A stretch of DNA of 64,000 bases, from contig SVNP01000006.1 in assembly GCA_015066805.1 (NCBI GenBank), forward strand, positions 1 to 64,000, read 5' to 3'. The position numbers and the translations under genes are program-made. Below the pieces are notes generated by a model. It worked only from the letters and a program-made list of their open reading frames with translations, searched no databases and was not told where the DNA came from. Shown one piece after another: positions 18,549 to 28,809 of this stretch (position 1 is its first letter; each line of letters begins with the position of its first letter). This DNA is from Ruminococcus sp. Its GTDB lineage: Bacteria > Bacillota > Clostridia > Oscillospirales > Ruminococcaceae.

Positions 18549-21476
18549 TTATTCCTCCATTGCGGCAACAAGGCTACGCAGACGGATCCTTGCAGCACCC
18601 AGATTGTTGATCTCGTCGATCTTCAACTGGGTATACAGCTTGCCCTTGCGCTCCAGAATAGAACGGATCTCATCACTTGTCACGGCATCAATGCCGCAGC
18701 CGAAGGAAACAAGCTGCACAAGCTGCATATCGGGCTGAGCTGCCACATAATTGGCGGCACGATACATTCTGGCGTGGTATGTCCACTGATTCAGCACGCC
18801 CAGCTTTTCATCGGCAGGGGCCAAAGCAGCAACAGAATCCTCTGTCACCACAGCCATACCCAGACCGGTGATCAGCTTATGGATGCCATGGTTGATCTCT
18901 TTATCAATATGATAGGGGCGGCCTGCCAGCACAATGATCTTCTTGCCCTCGGCTCTTGCCCGTGTGATGATCTCCTGTGCCTGTGCTGCTACTGTATCCT
19001 GATACTGCTGCTGGGCAGCGTAGGCAGCATTCAGGGCAAGATTCAGGTTTTCCCGGAGTTCATAGCCCTTCAGACTGCGCTTTAATGCCTTTGCCACACC
19101 CTTGGGATGGTTCAGATCCATATAGGGTGTGATAAAGTTTTTGGGGGTCAGCCGCATATTGTTGGCACGCAGCAGCTCGGGATAGTAGGCAACCACGGGG
19201 CAATTGTAGTGGTTATCGCTGTGTCCCTCGTCCAGATTATAGCTCATGCAGGGCCAGAAGATGAAATCCACCTTCTGCTCCAGCAGGTTTTCGATGTGTC
19301 CGTGTGCCAGCTTTGCAGGATAGCATACCGTATCGGAAGGAATGGTATGCTGCCCCTGATAGTACACATTGCGGTCACTTTCTCCCGAAATGACCACGCG
19401 GAAGCCCAGCTTTGTAAACAGCGTAGCCCAGAAGGGCATCTGCTCATAGAAGCTCAGTGCCAAAGGCAGACCAACGGTACCGATGGGATTCTGGGGTGCA
19501 TCAGGTACACATTGCAGAATGCTCTGGTACTTGTAATCATACAGGGAAGGAATGGCGGAGGCATCGGTTTTGCCTGCGCCTTTTTCGCAGCGGTTACCGG
19601 AAATATATCTGCCGCCATCGGAGAATTTTACAATATTCAGCGCACAGTGCGCGGTACAGCCGTTGCACTTTGCACCGGTGGAGGTATAAGAGAAGTCTGC
19701 CAGTGCTTCAGGGGAGATCAGCTTGGTCTGTGCGGGAATATGCTCCTTGGCATACAAAGCTGCACCAAAGGCACCCATCAGGCCGGAAACCGCAGGACGG
19801 ATGACCGGTCTGCCCAGCTCCATTTCAAAGGAACGCAGCACGGCATCGTTAAGGAAGGTACCGCCCTGCACTACAATATTCTGCCCCAGTTCTTCCACGG
19901 ATTTGGCACGGATAACCTTATACACCGCATTTTTGATGATGGAAGCAGACAAACCGGCAGAGATATCCTCCACCGTTGCGCCTTCCTTCTGCGCCTGCTT
20001 GACAGAGCTGTTCATAAACACAGTGCAGCGGGAGCCCAGATCCACGGGATGCTCCGCAAACAGACCGAGCTGCGAAAACTCACCGATCTCATAGCCCAAG
20101 GCCTGTGCAAAGCTCTGGATAAAGGAGCCGCAGCCCGAAGAACAGGCCTCGTTGAGCATGATGCTGTCGATGCTGTGATTGCGGATCTTAAAGCATTTGA
20201 TGTCCTGTCCGCCGATATCCATGATGAAATCCACTTCGGGGCAGAAATAGGAGGCTGCCTTGAAGTGGGCAACCGTTTCCACAATGCCGTAATCAATGCC
20301 CAGACCTGCACGGATCAGGTCCTCACCATAGCCTGTAACGGCAGAGGCACAAATATGCAGATCGGGATTTTTCTGCTCATAAATTTTCTTCAGGTGCTTG
20401 ACCACACGATCCAAGGGCTGACCCAGATTGGCGGCATAATGAGAATACAACAGCTCGCCTGCTTCGGAGATCAGCACCATTTTGGTGGTGGTAGAGCCTG
20501 CATCAATACCCAGATAGGCGTTGCCCGTTACGGTTCTGATATCACCAAAGGGCAGATCATGCTGCTTATGTCGTGCCACAAATGCTTCGTAATCGGCACG
20601 GGAGGCAAACAAAGGCTCGCCGGTTACGGCAGCGGAGGCTGCCGCTGCATTTGTGATCTTCTCCAGCGTTTCCCCAAGAGTCATGCCCTCGCCGGATTGC
20701 TTTGCAAACATGGCACAGCCATATGCCACAAAAACCGGTGCATCTTCGGGGAATACTGCGTGTTCCTCATCCAGAGAAAGGGTGCGTACAAATGCCTGCC
20801 GCAGACCCTTCAGGAAATACAGCGGGCCGCCCAGAAACAGCACCTTGCCCTCAATGGTGCGCCCCTGCGCCAGACCCGAAACGGTCTGATCCACCACGGC
20901 CTGAAAAATACTGGCGGCAATATCCTCTCTCCGTGCGCCCTGATTCAGCAAGGGCTGGATATCGGATTTGGCAAACACACCGCAGCGGGAGGCAATGGGA
21001 TATCTTTTTTCGGCCTTCAGTGACAGGGCATCCAGTTCATCGGCAGTAATGCCCAGCAGAGTTGCCATCTGATCCACAAAGGCACCCGTGCCGCCCGCAC
21101 AGGAGCCGTTCATGCGCTGCTCCGTGCCGCCGGTCAGAAACATGATCTTTGCATCCTCACCGCCCAGCTCAATGACGGCATCGGCATCGGGATATTCGTG
21201 CTTTACCGCCAGAAATGCGGCGTGCACCTCCTGCACAAAGGGTATCTCTGCGCTCTGGGCAAGGCCCAGTCCGGCAGAGCCGGTAATACATACGGAAAAA
21301 ACAGCATCGTCAAAGCGTGCCTGCAAATCTTTCAGTTGCTCCGCAACGGTTTCTCTCACGCGGGAAAAATGGCGGCGGTAGCATTGTGAAATCATGGTAC
21401 CCTCGGCATCCAGCACAACGGTTTTTACCGTAGTGGAGCCGACATCAATACCCAGAGAATAGGTAGGTTGATTCGT
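18549..21476 (-). CDS. 2-hydroxyacyl-CoA dehydratase activase (two BcrAD/BadFG ATPase domains plus DUF2229-like); probable non-canonical ACG start at 21474-21476
   Basis: SLGIDVGSTTVKTVVLD...VIELGGEDAKIM...NGSCAGGTGAFVDQMA and second GIDAGSTTTKMVLI...DIGGQDIKCFKI; SD AGGAGG 8 nt upstream of ACG. Confidence 0.9.
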   Translation of the reverse strand, partial: TNQPTYSLGIDVGSTTVKTVVLDAEGTMISQCYRRHFSRVRETVAEQLKDLQARFDDAVFSVCITGSAGLGLAQSAEIPFVQEVHAAFLAVKHEYPDADAVIELGGEDAKIMFLTGGTEQRMNGSCAGGTGAFVDQMATLLGITADELDALSLKAEKRYPIASRCGVFAKSDIQPLLNQGARREDIAASIFQAVVDQTVSGLAQGRTIEGKVLFLGGPLYFLKGLRQAFVRTLSLDEEHAVFPEDAPVFVAYGCAMFAKQSGEGMTLGETLEKITNAAAASAAVTGEPLFASRADYEAFVARHKQHDLPFGDIRTVTGNAYLGIDAGSTTTKMVLISEAGELLYSHYAANLGQPLDRVVKHLKKIYEQKNPDLHICASAVTGYGEDLIRAGLGIDYGIVETVAHFKAASYFCPEVDFIMDIGGQDIKCFKIRNHSIDSIMLNEACSSGCGSFIQSFAQALGYEIGEFSQLGLFAEHPVDLGSRCTVFMNSSVKQAQKEGATVEDISAGLSASIIKNAVYKVIRAKSVEELGQNIVVQGGTFLNDAVLRSFEMELGRPVIRPAVSGLMGAFGAALYAKEHIPAQTKLISPEALADFSYTSTGAKCNGCTAHCALNIVKFSDGGRYISGNRCEKGAGKTDASAIPSLYDYKYQSILQCVPDAPQNPIGTVGLPLALSFYEQMPFWATLFTKLGFRVVISGESDRNVYYQGQHTIPSDTVCYPAKLAHGHIENLLEQKVDFIFWPCMSYNLDEGHSDNHYNCPVVAYYPELLRANNMRLTPKNFITPYMDLNHPKGVAKALKRSLKGYELRENLNLALNAAYAAQQQYQDTVAAQAQEIITRARAEGKKIIVLAGRPYHIDKEINHGIHKLITGLGMAVVTEDSVAALAPADEKLGVLNQWTYHARMYRAANYVAAQPDMQLVQLVSFGCGIDAVTSDEIRSILERKGKLYTQLKIDEINNLGAARIRLRSLVAAMEE

Positions 21477-21762
21477 AACAAGGACCTCCTTCCGACGGCT
21501 GCATACGGCGCAGCAACAAAACGGATATACATTACAATTATAGCACAGTTTCGACAAAAAGAAAAGGGCTTTTTCTGATTTTTCCTGTTTTTTCCCGCTT
21601 TCTTCGGCATCATAGCAAAGCGCAGCAAGCCACTTCGGGAAATTTCACAAATTCGTCTTTTCTACTTGAAAATTATGGGAGAGTATGATATAATATCACT
21701 GTATTGCATTCCGCAGTATGAAAGAGGTACCGATCCAAACGAAAGAAAAAAGGGTGAACAGT

Positions 21763-24414
21763 ATGAAACACAGAACACACAAGGGCCTGCTGGCCGTATG
21801 TACCGCAGCAGCCCTTTCACTGAGCGCATCCGTCTCAGTGATGCCCATGACGGCTATGGCCGCCACCACAGATGCCACCAATACCATGACATGGGACGCT
21901 GTCCGTATCGGCGGCGGCGGCTTTGTTTCCGGTATTGTAACCGGCAAGGATGTGATGTATGTCCGCACCGACGTTGGCGGCGCATACAAGTACAACTTCA
22001 AAACCAATGAGTGGGAGCAGCTTTTCGCCTTCCTCAACGAGGCAGAGCGCGGCTATCTCAGCGTAGATGCCATGGCCATTGACCCCACCGATGACAACAC
22101 CGTGTATTTCCTGTGCGGCTGTGCGTATTTCAGCGGTGCCGGCACAAGAATCTACAAAACAACCGATGGAGGCAAAACCTTTACCTACACCGATGTCACC
22201 GATCTCATTCAGGTGCATGGCAACGGCTACGGCCGTCAGTGCGGCGAAGCCATTGCCGTTGACCCCGACAATCCCGACGTGATCTACTGCGGCGGCGACG
22301 TGGCCTACAATTCCTCCGGCCTGATCAAGAGCACCGACGGCGGTAAAACATGGAAATCCGTGGAGGGTTACAGTGAGCTGGGATTCTTCTCCTCCTCCAC
22401 CAAATGGCCCACCTGGACAGACCGCATCTGCAAGTCCAATGATTCCGGTGAGTACATGAACCAGAACGGTGTGGGCACCGTTATGGTCACCGGCGGCAAG
22501 GTGTATGTGGGTACTTCCGCTACGGGCGCAGGCAACTTTGCCGTGGCAGATACCTCCAAGGACACCTTTACCACCCTCAGCAGCAAGCTGCCCACCGATG
22601 TATATCCTTCCCATATTACTCTGGATGCCAACGGTGATCTGCTGATCTCCTACATTGCAGGCCTGACCTTTGCAGCAGGCGCAGGCGGCGTTTATCGCTA
22701 TGATCCCGATACCGATACGGTAACGGATATTTCTCCCGTCAACAACAGCATCGGCTGTACCGTCAGCGACCCCGACGATGCCAACAAGCTGGTTGCCACC
22801 ACCTGTGCTGTCTGGAGCGGCCAGAGCTGGGACAGCTCCTCCACCTGCTACGGCGAGTGGATGTACCGTTCCGAGGATGGCGGTCAGACATGGACTTCCA
22901 TCTACCCCGGCAAAAAGGACGGCATCTGGGTATGGGATGAAGAACTGGGCGAGATGCACGATAATCTGCTGTACCAGTACACCCAGACCGGCGGCTATGA
23001 CTGGATCTACGGCAAGGCGATCCACTGGAGTGGTGCCATTGCACTGAACCCCCGTGATCCCGACCAGCTTTGGACAGTTTCCGGCAACGGCGTGTTCCGC
23101 TGGGATAATATGTGGGGTCAGGGCTACGAGGACAGCCCCGTTGCCACTTTCCACCCCACCGGCATTGAGGAAGTGGTTGCACTGGATATGTGCAGCGTAC
23201 CCGGCGGCAATGTGTACTCTGCCATTGGTGACTACGATGGCTTTGTACATACCAACCCCGACCAGTACTGCCAGCAGCACGTTCCCAATATGGGTTCTAC
23301 CGGTGCCATTGCCTATTGCCCCCAGAATCCCGATGTTATGGTTCGTATTGCAGAAAAGCAGAACGATGTCGCTTCCGGTTTCTATACTCTGGATGGCGGC
23401 AAGACCTGGACAAAGATGAGCTGCTCCTACGGCGGCAAGGCCGCCATTACCCAGTTGAAGGACGGCTCCTACCGTATCTTCCAGAGCAGCGGCGACAACA
23501 GCACCGCAGTTTCCTACTCCGATGACTTCGGCGCAAGCTGGAACAACTGCTCGGGTATTCCCACCGCATACGGTTCCAAGACCACCTATATGCTGGTTGA
23601 GCCGGATCAGCCCAACATCGTATACGCATATGCAACCTATTTCAACTCCTCCTGGCACTATTCCAAGCCGGAGCCCACTGCCGAGGATGCACAGTATAAG
23701 CTCTGCGTCAGCACCGATTACGGCGCAACCTTTACTCCTACCGATATCTGTATGTACGATCAGTGCGACAGTGCAGGCCGTATTGCATATCTGGGCGAAG
23801 GCGAACTGATCCTGGGTGGCGGCTGGTACGGTATGTATCACGCCAGCGTTGCAAGCAACGGCAGCGTTTCCGTTAAAAAGCTGGACAGCGTATTCTACTG
23901 CAAGACCGTTGGCTACGGCGCACCGAAAGAGGCCGGCGATGTCAACGCCCTGTATATGTACGGTATGCCCACCGAGGATGATCCCGAGGGTATTTACCGT
24001 TCCGATGACGGCGGCGAAAGCTGGGTATGCATTAACACCGATCACCTCTACGGCGGTACCGGCAACGGCAACTTCCTGGTAGGTGATATGAACACCTACG
24101 GCACCGTATATATGTCCACCGTAGGCTGCGGTATCATCTACGGCACATTGGGCAGCAGCACGGGCAACCAGAATCCCGGCGATGACCCCGATGACCCCCC
24201 TGTCGGTAATTCTGATCTGGGTGATGTCAACTGCAGCGGCAATGTGGAGATCGCAGACGTGATCCTGCTCAACCGCATTCTTGCCGAGGATACCACCGCT
24301 GTGTTTACCGCACAGGGCTTGAAAAATGCAGAAGTCACCGGTGATACCGATATGAACTCTGACGATGCCATCCGGATCCTGATGTATCTGGCAGGCCTTG
24401 CCACACTAGGCTGA
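21763..24414 (+). CDS. secreted GH74-type xyloglucanase with C-terminal dockerin
   Basis: Signal peptide; WDAVRIGGGGFVSGIVTGKDVMYVRTDVGGAYKY..., DGGKTW/DDGGESW propeller repeats; dockerin LGDVNCSGNVEIADVILLNRIL...TGDTDMNSDDAIRILMYLAGL. Confidence 0.93.
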   Translation: MKHRTHKGLLAVCTAAALSLSASVSVMPMTAMAATTDATNTMTWDAVRIGGGGFVSGIVTGKDVMYVRTDVGGAYKYNFKTNEWEQLFAFLNEAERGYLSVDAMAIDPTDDNTVYFLCGCAYFSGAGTRIYKTTDGGKTFTYTDVTDLIQVHGNGYGRQCGEAIAVDPDNPDVIYCGGDVAYNSSGLIKSTDGGKTWKSVEGYSELGFFSSSTKWPTWTDRICKSNDSGEYMNQNGVGTVMVTGGKVYVGTSATGAGNFAVADTSKDTFTTLSSKLPTDVYPSHITLDANGDLLISYIAGLTFAAGAGGVYRYDPDTDTVTDISPVNNSIGCTVSDPDDANKLVATTCAVWSGQSWDSSSTCYGEWMYRSEDGGQTWTSIYPGKKDGIWVWDEELGEMHDNLLYQYTQTGGYDWIYGKAIHWSGAIALNPRDPDQLWTVSGNGVFRWDNMWGQGYEDSPVATFHPTGIEEVVALDMCSVPGGNVYSAIGDYDGFVHTNPDQYCQQHVPNMGSTGAIAYCPQNPDVMVRIAEKQNDVASGFYTLDGGKTWTKMSCSYGGKAAITQLKDGSYRIFQSSGDNSTAVSYSDDFGASWNNCSGIPTAYGSKTTYMLVEPDQPNIVYAYATYFNSSWHYSKPEPTAEDAQYKLCVSTDYGATFTPTDICMYDQCDSAGRIAYLGEGELILGGGWYGMYHASVASNGSVSVKKLDSVFYCKTVGYGAPKEAGDVNALYMYGMPTEDDPEGIYRSDDGGESWVCINTDHLYGGTGNGNFLVGDMNTYGTVYMSTVGCGIIYGTLGSSTGNQNPGDDPDDPPVGNSDLGDVNCSGNVEIADVILLNRILAEDTTAVFTAQGLKNAEVTGDTDMNSDDAIRILMYLAGLATLG

Positions 24415-24424
24415 CACAACAAAA

Positions 24425-24463
24425 CAAAGCCGCTTTCTCACTTGGGAAAGCGGCTTTTTTCAT
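24425..24463 (+). terminator. intrinsic terminator
   Basis: AAGCCGCTTTC tcacttg GGAAAGCGGCTTTTTT. Confidence 0.85.
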
Positions 24464-24983
24464 ACCAAAAGAAAAAACCGCATCGTTTCTGCGTTCGATG
24501 CGGTTGCATATGAGGAGATATCAAATGAGATGGGAATAGGGAATTGGGAAATAAAACAGGGAATGGGGGATCGGTACAAAACAGGGGTGGGAATCCCCTG
24601 CCGTTGGTATCAGTCTACCACCCTTATCTTAAATGAACCTGAAAAAACATAAAAATCCCCAAAAAAAGATAAAAAGCTATGCCCAAAGGCATAGCCTGTG
24701 CAAATAAAATGAACTCAAACAGGGGGGATTGGGGGATTTGAAACAAGGTTTCCTCAACCTTGCTATTAAGTATACTAAAGAAGTCTTAAATCTATCTGAA
24801 GTTAAACTGAACAAACTGAAAAGAAATTGTGAGCGAAATATGAACATCCGCAAACAACATTCCTGTCCGATTGTCGCATTTTTATGCTGAATTGTGCCTA
24901 GTTTGATGAAATTGCTTGACATTCCACCTTCCTGTATGTTATGATTTGAGCATACTCAATATATTAAGGGGGATTTTTCTATT

Positions 24984-27947
24984 ATGAACAAATGGCTTAG
25001 AAAGCTGCTGGGTCTTGCGACAACTTTTTCCATGTCTGCCGCATTGATCCAGGCAATGCCGCTGCCTTCCGCACCGGAAGTTTCTGCGGCCTCCGACTAC
25101 TGGAAGTTCGACTTTGGCGGCGGCGGTACTGCCAGCGGCTACACCGGTGTGACTGCCACCACAGGTTACAGCTCTTCTACCGGCTACGGCTTCAGCTCCG
25201 GTACTGCTGTCAAGGATGTTTCCGCAGCCGGCAGCGGTGCCCTCAGTGATGCTGTGCAGTTCACCAACTCCAGCAATACCGGCTCCTACGGCTTTTGCGC
25301 CGATGTGCCCAACGGTCTGTATCAGGTGACCGTATGGCTGGGCAACACCAACCGTACCAGTGTCGCTGCCGAGGGTATGTACCAGATCATCAACATGACC
25401 GGCAACAACGCTACCGACACCTTCCAGATCCCGATCACCGACGGCCAGCTCAATATCTGCGCCTGTGCAGGTAAGGCAGGTTATGCCTATACCATGTCTG
25501 CTCTGGAGATCAAGCAGATCTCTACCGACACTACCACCAATCCTACCATCTGGATCTGCGGTGACTCCACCGTTTGTAACTACTACCCGCTGGACAGCTC
25601 CGTACAGGCAGGCTGGGGACAGATGCTTCCCTCCGTGCTGGGTGCCGATTCCGGCTGGCAGATCCGCAACATGGCAGCCAGCGGTCAGTATGCCGCAGGA
25701 TTCCTCAACGGCGGCCAGTTTACCGCCATTGAAACCTACGGCAAGCCCGGCGATAAGTACATCATCTCCATCGGTATCAACGATACCAACTACTCCAATG
25801 CCGAGGAATACTACAATGTGGTAACCGATATGTCCAAACGCGCCATGGCCAAGGGAATGGAAGTAATCCTGGTCAAGCAGCAGGGCAGAAACGGTGACGC
25901 ATCCCGTAATCCTCTGCTGACCGGCCGTTGGTTCGGCGGTACACTGGATCAGATCGGCTCGGAGCTGGGCCTGCAGGTGGTTGACCTGTTCAACCTCTGG
26001 CAGAACCACTGCATCAGCATCGGCACCGATGCCACCACCGCCCTCTACATGAGCGGTGATACCCTGCACCCCAACCGTGCGGGTGCAACCGTTCTGGCTC
26101 AGTTGATGGCTTCAGCCGTAAACTTTGATGTGACAGGCCCCTCCTATACCGGCGAGACCTTCACCGATGGCAGCGTGTACATGATCCAGAATGTAAACAG
26201 CGGCCAGTACCTCACCGTAGAAGGCGGCGTAGCTGCTGACAACACCAATGTCTGCCAGAGCGCAGACAGCACCCCCTCCGCAGCCAACCAGTGGAAGTTT
26301 GTGAAATCTGCTGCCGATGGCTACTACTATCTGTACTCCATGCTGGCAGGAGGCGAAAGCTATCTGCTGGATGTTGCCGCAGCAGGCACCGATAACGGTA
26401 CCAACATCGGCATTTTCTCCAACACCAACCACGATGCACAGTTGTTCAAGATCGCAGCAAACGGTGATGGCATCTACCGCATCCACACCAAGGTAACAAA
26501 CGATGCCAGCGTCATCGGCGTGGCAGGCGGTTCCACCGAGGACGGTGCCAATGTACTGGAATGGCAGATCGACAATACTGCCAACCAGAACTGGCGGCTT
26601 ATCGAGGTAAAGGCTGCAACTGCCGCTACCACCTATCTCCATGGTGATATGAACGGCGACGGCATCCTGAGTGCGTCCGATCTGACCATCCTCAAGCGCG
26701 GCATGATCAGCGGCTTTACCGATACAGCCGCAGAGCAGGCTTCCGACCTCAACAGCGATGACAACCTCTCCGTGGCAGATGCTGTGCTGCTGGCAAAGTA
26801 TCTCACCACCGGTGTCTGCGATTTCAGCGACCGTAAATACTACGCCATGAACGGTGTCATCACCAACGGCGTTTGGGAAGATACCAACGCAGGCTTTACT
26901 GCCGATTCCTATGTAAACCTTGCCAATGCTGTGGGCAGCTCCTTGGCATTTACCGTAAATGTAGCAAAGACCGGCAACTATCTCTGCACCTTTAGTGTTG
27001 CAAACGGCTCTGCCAACGACCGCAAAATGATGATCTCCGTCAACGGCCGGACCGATACCTGGCTGCAGAGCTTCCTGACCACCTCCGCATGGACCACATG
27101 GGAAGAACGTGCACTGGTTCTGCCTCTGGCAGCCGGCCTGAACACCATTACCCTGGTTTCCCATACTGCCGAGGGCGGCCCCAACATTGATTTCCTGCGT
27201 ACTACCCTTACCGATGAGCCTGTCGCAGAGCCCTATGATCCCAACTCCGACCCCGACATCATCGTTTCTCAGAATCCTGTTGTGTATATCGCCAGCGATT
27301 CCACCGCACAGAGCTACAAGGCAAGCTATGCACCGCAGCAGGGCTGGGGCTACTATCTTGGCAACTACTTCAGCAGCAATGTGACTGTTTCCAACCACGC
27401 CATTGCAGGCCGCAGCTCCAAGAGCTTCTACGACAACGGCCGTCTGACCACCATTCTGGATGCCATGAAGGAAGGCGACTACCTTATCGTGGACTTCGGC
27501 ATCAACGATGGTGCAGCCTCCCAGGCAGAGCGTTACGCCCCTGTGTGCGGCAATGTAGATAACCCCACCGAAGGCTCCTTTGAGTACTACATGACCTTCT
27601 ACATCAAGGGTGCGCTGGATAAGGGCGCAACCCCCATCCTCATGAGCCCCACGCTTTCCATTAAGAACCAGAGTCAGCCTTTCAAGGTAGGCTACCGCAA
27701 CATTGATTCCGCCTGCCGTATGCTGGCCGCAAAGTACAACATCCCTTACTTTGATCTGGGTCAGGCCATGACCGACCAGTTCAACAATACCGCTTATAAT
27801 ACTGTGTACAGCTACTACATGGGCTCCACCACCGACGGTGGCACGGACTTCACCCACTTTACCGAGACCGGTGCCAATGTGGTGGCACAGATCATTGCAA
27901 ACGGCATTAAGGGTCTGGGCATTCCTCTTTCCAACCAAGTTGCATAA
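24984..27947 (+). CDS. multimodular CE12 - CBM13-like - dockerin - CBM35-like - CE12 esterase
   Basis: SGNH blocks WICGDSTVCNYY..GWGQMLP..GINDTN and VYIASDSTAQSY..GWGYYLG..NHAIAGRSSKSF..DFGINDG; ricin-like YMIQNVNSGQYLTV; dockerin HGDMNGDGILSASDLTILKR..SDLNSDDNLSVADAVLLAKYL. Confidence 0.92.
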   Translation: MNKWLRKLLGLATTFSMSAALIQAMPLPSAPEVSAASDYWKFDFGGGGTASGYTGVTATTGYSSSTGYGFSSGTAVKDVSAAGSGALSDAVQFTNSSNTGSYGFCADVPNGLYQVTVWLGNTNRTSVAAEGMYQIINMTGNNATDTFQIPITDGQLNICACAGKAGYAYTMSALEIKQISTDTTTNPTIWICGDSTVCNYYPLDSSVQAGWGQMLPSVLGADSGWQIRNMAASGQYAAGFLNGGQFTAIETYGKPGDKYIISIGINDTNYSNAEEYYNVVTDMSKRAMAKGMEVILVKQQGRNGDASRNPLLTGRWFGGTLDQIGSELGLQVVDLFNLWQNHCISIGTDATTALYMSGDTLHPNRAGATVLAQLMASAVNFDVTGPSYTGETFTDGSVYMIQNVNSGQYLTVEGGVAADNTNVCQSADSTPSAANQWKFVKSAADGYYYLYSMLAGGESYLLDVAAAGTDNGTNIGIFSNTNHDAQLFKIAANGDGIYRIHTKVTNDASVIGVAGGSTEDGANVLEWQIDNTANQNWRLIEVKAATAATTYLHGDMNGDGILSASDLTILKRGMISGFTDTAAEQASDLNSDDNLSVADAVLLAKYLTTGVCDFSDRKYYAMNGVITNGVWEDTNAGFTADSYVNLANAVGSSLAFTVNVAKTGNYLCTFSVANGSANDRKMMISVNGRTDTWLQSFLTTSAWTTWEERALVLPLAAGLNTITLVSHTAEGGPNIDFLRTTLTDEPVAEPYDPNSDPDIIVSQNPVVYIASDSTAQSYKASYAPQQGWGYYLGNYFSSNVTVSNHAIAGRSSKSFYDNGRLTTILDAMKEGDYLIVDFGINDGAASQAERYAPVCGNVDNPTEGSFEYYMTFYIKGALDKGATPILMSPTLSIKNQSQPFKVGYRNIDSACRMLAAKYNIPYFDLGQAMTDQFNNTAYNTVYSYYMGSTTDGGTDFTHFTETGANVVAQIIANGIKGLGIPLSNQVA

Positions 27948-27959
27948 TGCTGCAAACCG

Positions 27960-28001
27960 CCGCCTGTATCCCCAACGGATGCAGGCGGCTGCTTTTTGTT
28001 G
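27960..28001 (+). terminator. intrinsic terminator
   Basis: CCGCCTGTATCC/GGATGCAGGCGG plus T-run. Confidence 0.75.
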
Positions 28002-28122
28002 TGTGAAAGACTGATAAAATTATGGGAAACCACCCGCAAGCCCTTGCCAAGAACCCGAAATTGTGCTATAATGACTGAAGTATATTGTTTGATCTCGTAA
28101 GAGCTCGGAAAGGAATACGATC

Positions 28123-28746
28123 ATGAAGAAAACCAAAACGATTCTTGCCGCAACACTGGCTTCTGCCATGATGCTTTGCAGCTTTACCGCCTGCGATAAT
28201 AAGGACGATGCAGCCGGTGCAGGCTCCCAGTTCACCATTACCCTGTATCCCGATAAGGCACCCATTACCTGCGAAAACTTTGAAAAGCTGGTCAGCGACG
28301 GCTTCTATGACGGTCTGACCTTCCACCGTGTGGTGGATGATTTTATGGCACAGGGCGGCGATCCTGCCGGCAACGGCACCGGCGGCAGCAAGGAAACCAT
28401 CAAGGGTGAATTTTCTGCCAACGGCGTGCAGAACGACCTTTCCCACACCAGAGGCATCGTTTCCATGGCACGTTCCTCCGCTATGGACAGCGCATCCAGC
28501 CAGTTCTTCATCTGCTACACCGACTGTACTTTCCTGGACGGCAGTTATGCCGCCTTCGGTGAGGTCACTGAGGGTATGGAGGTCGTAGACAGCTTCCTGA
28601 AGGTAGAGCGTACCGTAGGCGGCGACCGTGCCATCTCCGCCCCTGTTTCTCCCATCGTCATTGATACCGCAGTGATGCTTGAGGATGATGCCAGCGGCAA
28701 TCCCAGAGTACAGTTTACCATGAAAGAGATCCCCATCGCAGATTGA
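28123..28746 (+). CDS. cyclophilin-type peptidyl-prolyl isomerase lipoprotein
   Basis: FTITLYPDKAPITCENFEKLV..GLTFHRVVDDFMAQGGDPAGNGTGG..FFICYTDCTFLDGSYAAFGEV. Confidence 0.95.
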   Translation: MKKTKTILAATLASAMMLCSFTACDNKDDAAGAGSQFTITLYPDKAPITCENFEKLVSDGFYDGLTFHRVVDDFMAQGGDPAGNGTGGSKETIKGEFSANGVQNDLSHTRGIVSMARSSAMDSASSQFFICYTDCTFLDGSYAAFGEVTEGMEVVDSFLKVERTVGGDRAISAPVSPIVIDTAVMLEDDASGNPRVQFTMKEIPIAD

Positions 28747-28757
28747 TCACATCAACA

Positions 28758-28796
28758 AAACCGCACCCGATGTCTTATCGGGTGCGGTTTTTGATT
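28758..28796. terminator. bidirectional intrinsic terminator
   Basis: AAACCGCACCCGAT gtctt ATCGGGTGCGGTTTTT. Confidence 0.85.
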
Positions 28797-28809
28797 GCAT
28801 ATAGGGGGG

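Noticed and set aside
21835-24045. 736-aa minus-strand ORF opposite the GH74 gene
   Set aside because: Antisense ORF produced by codon bias; sense frame has signal peptide, propeller motifs and dockerin.
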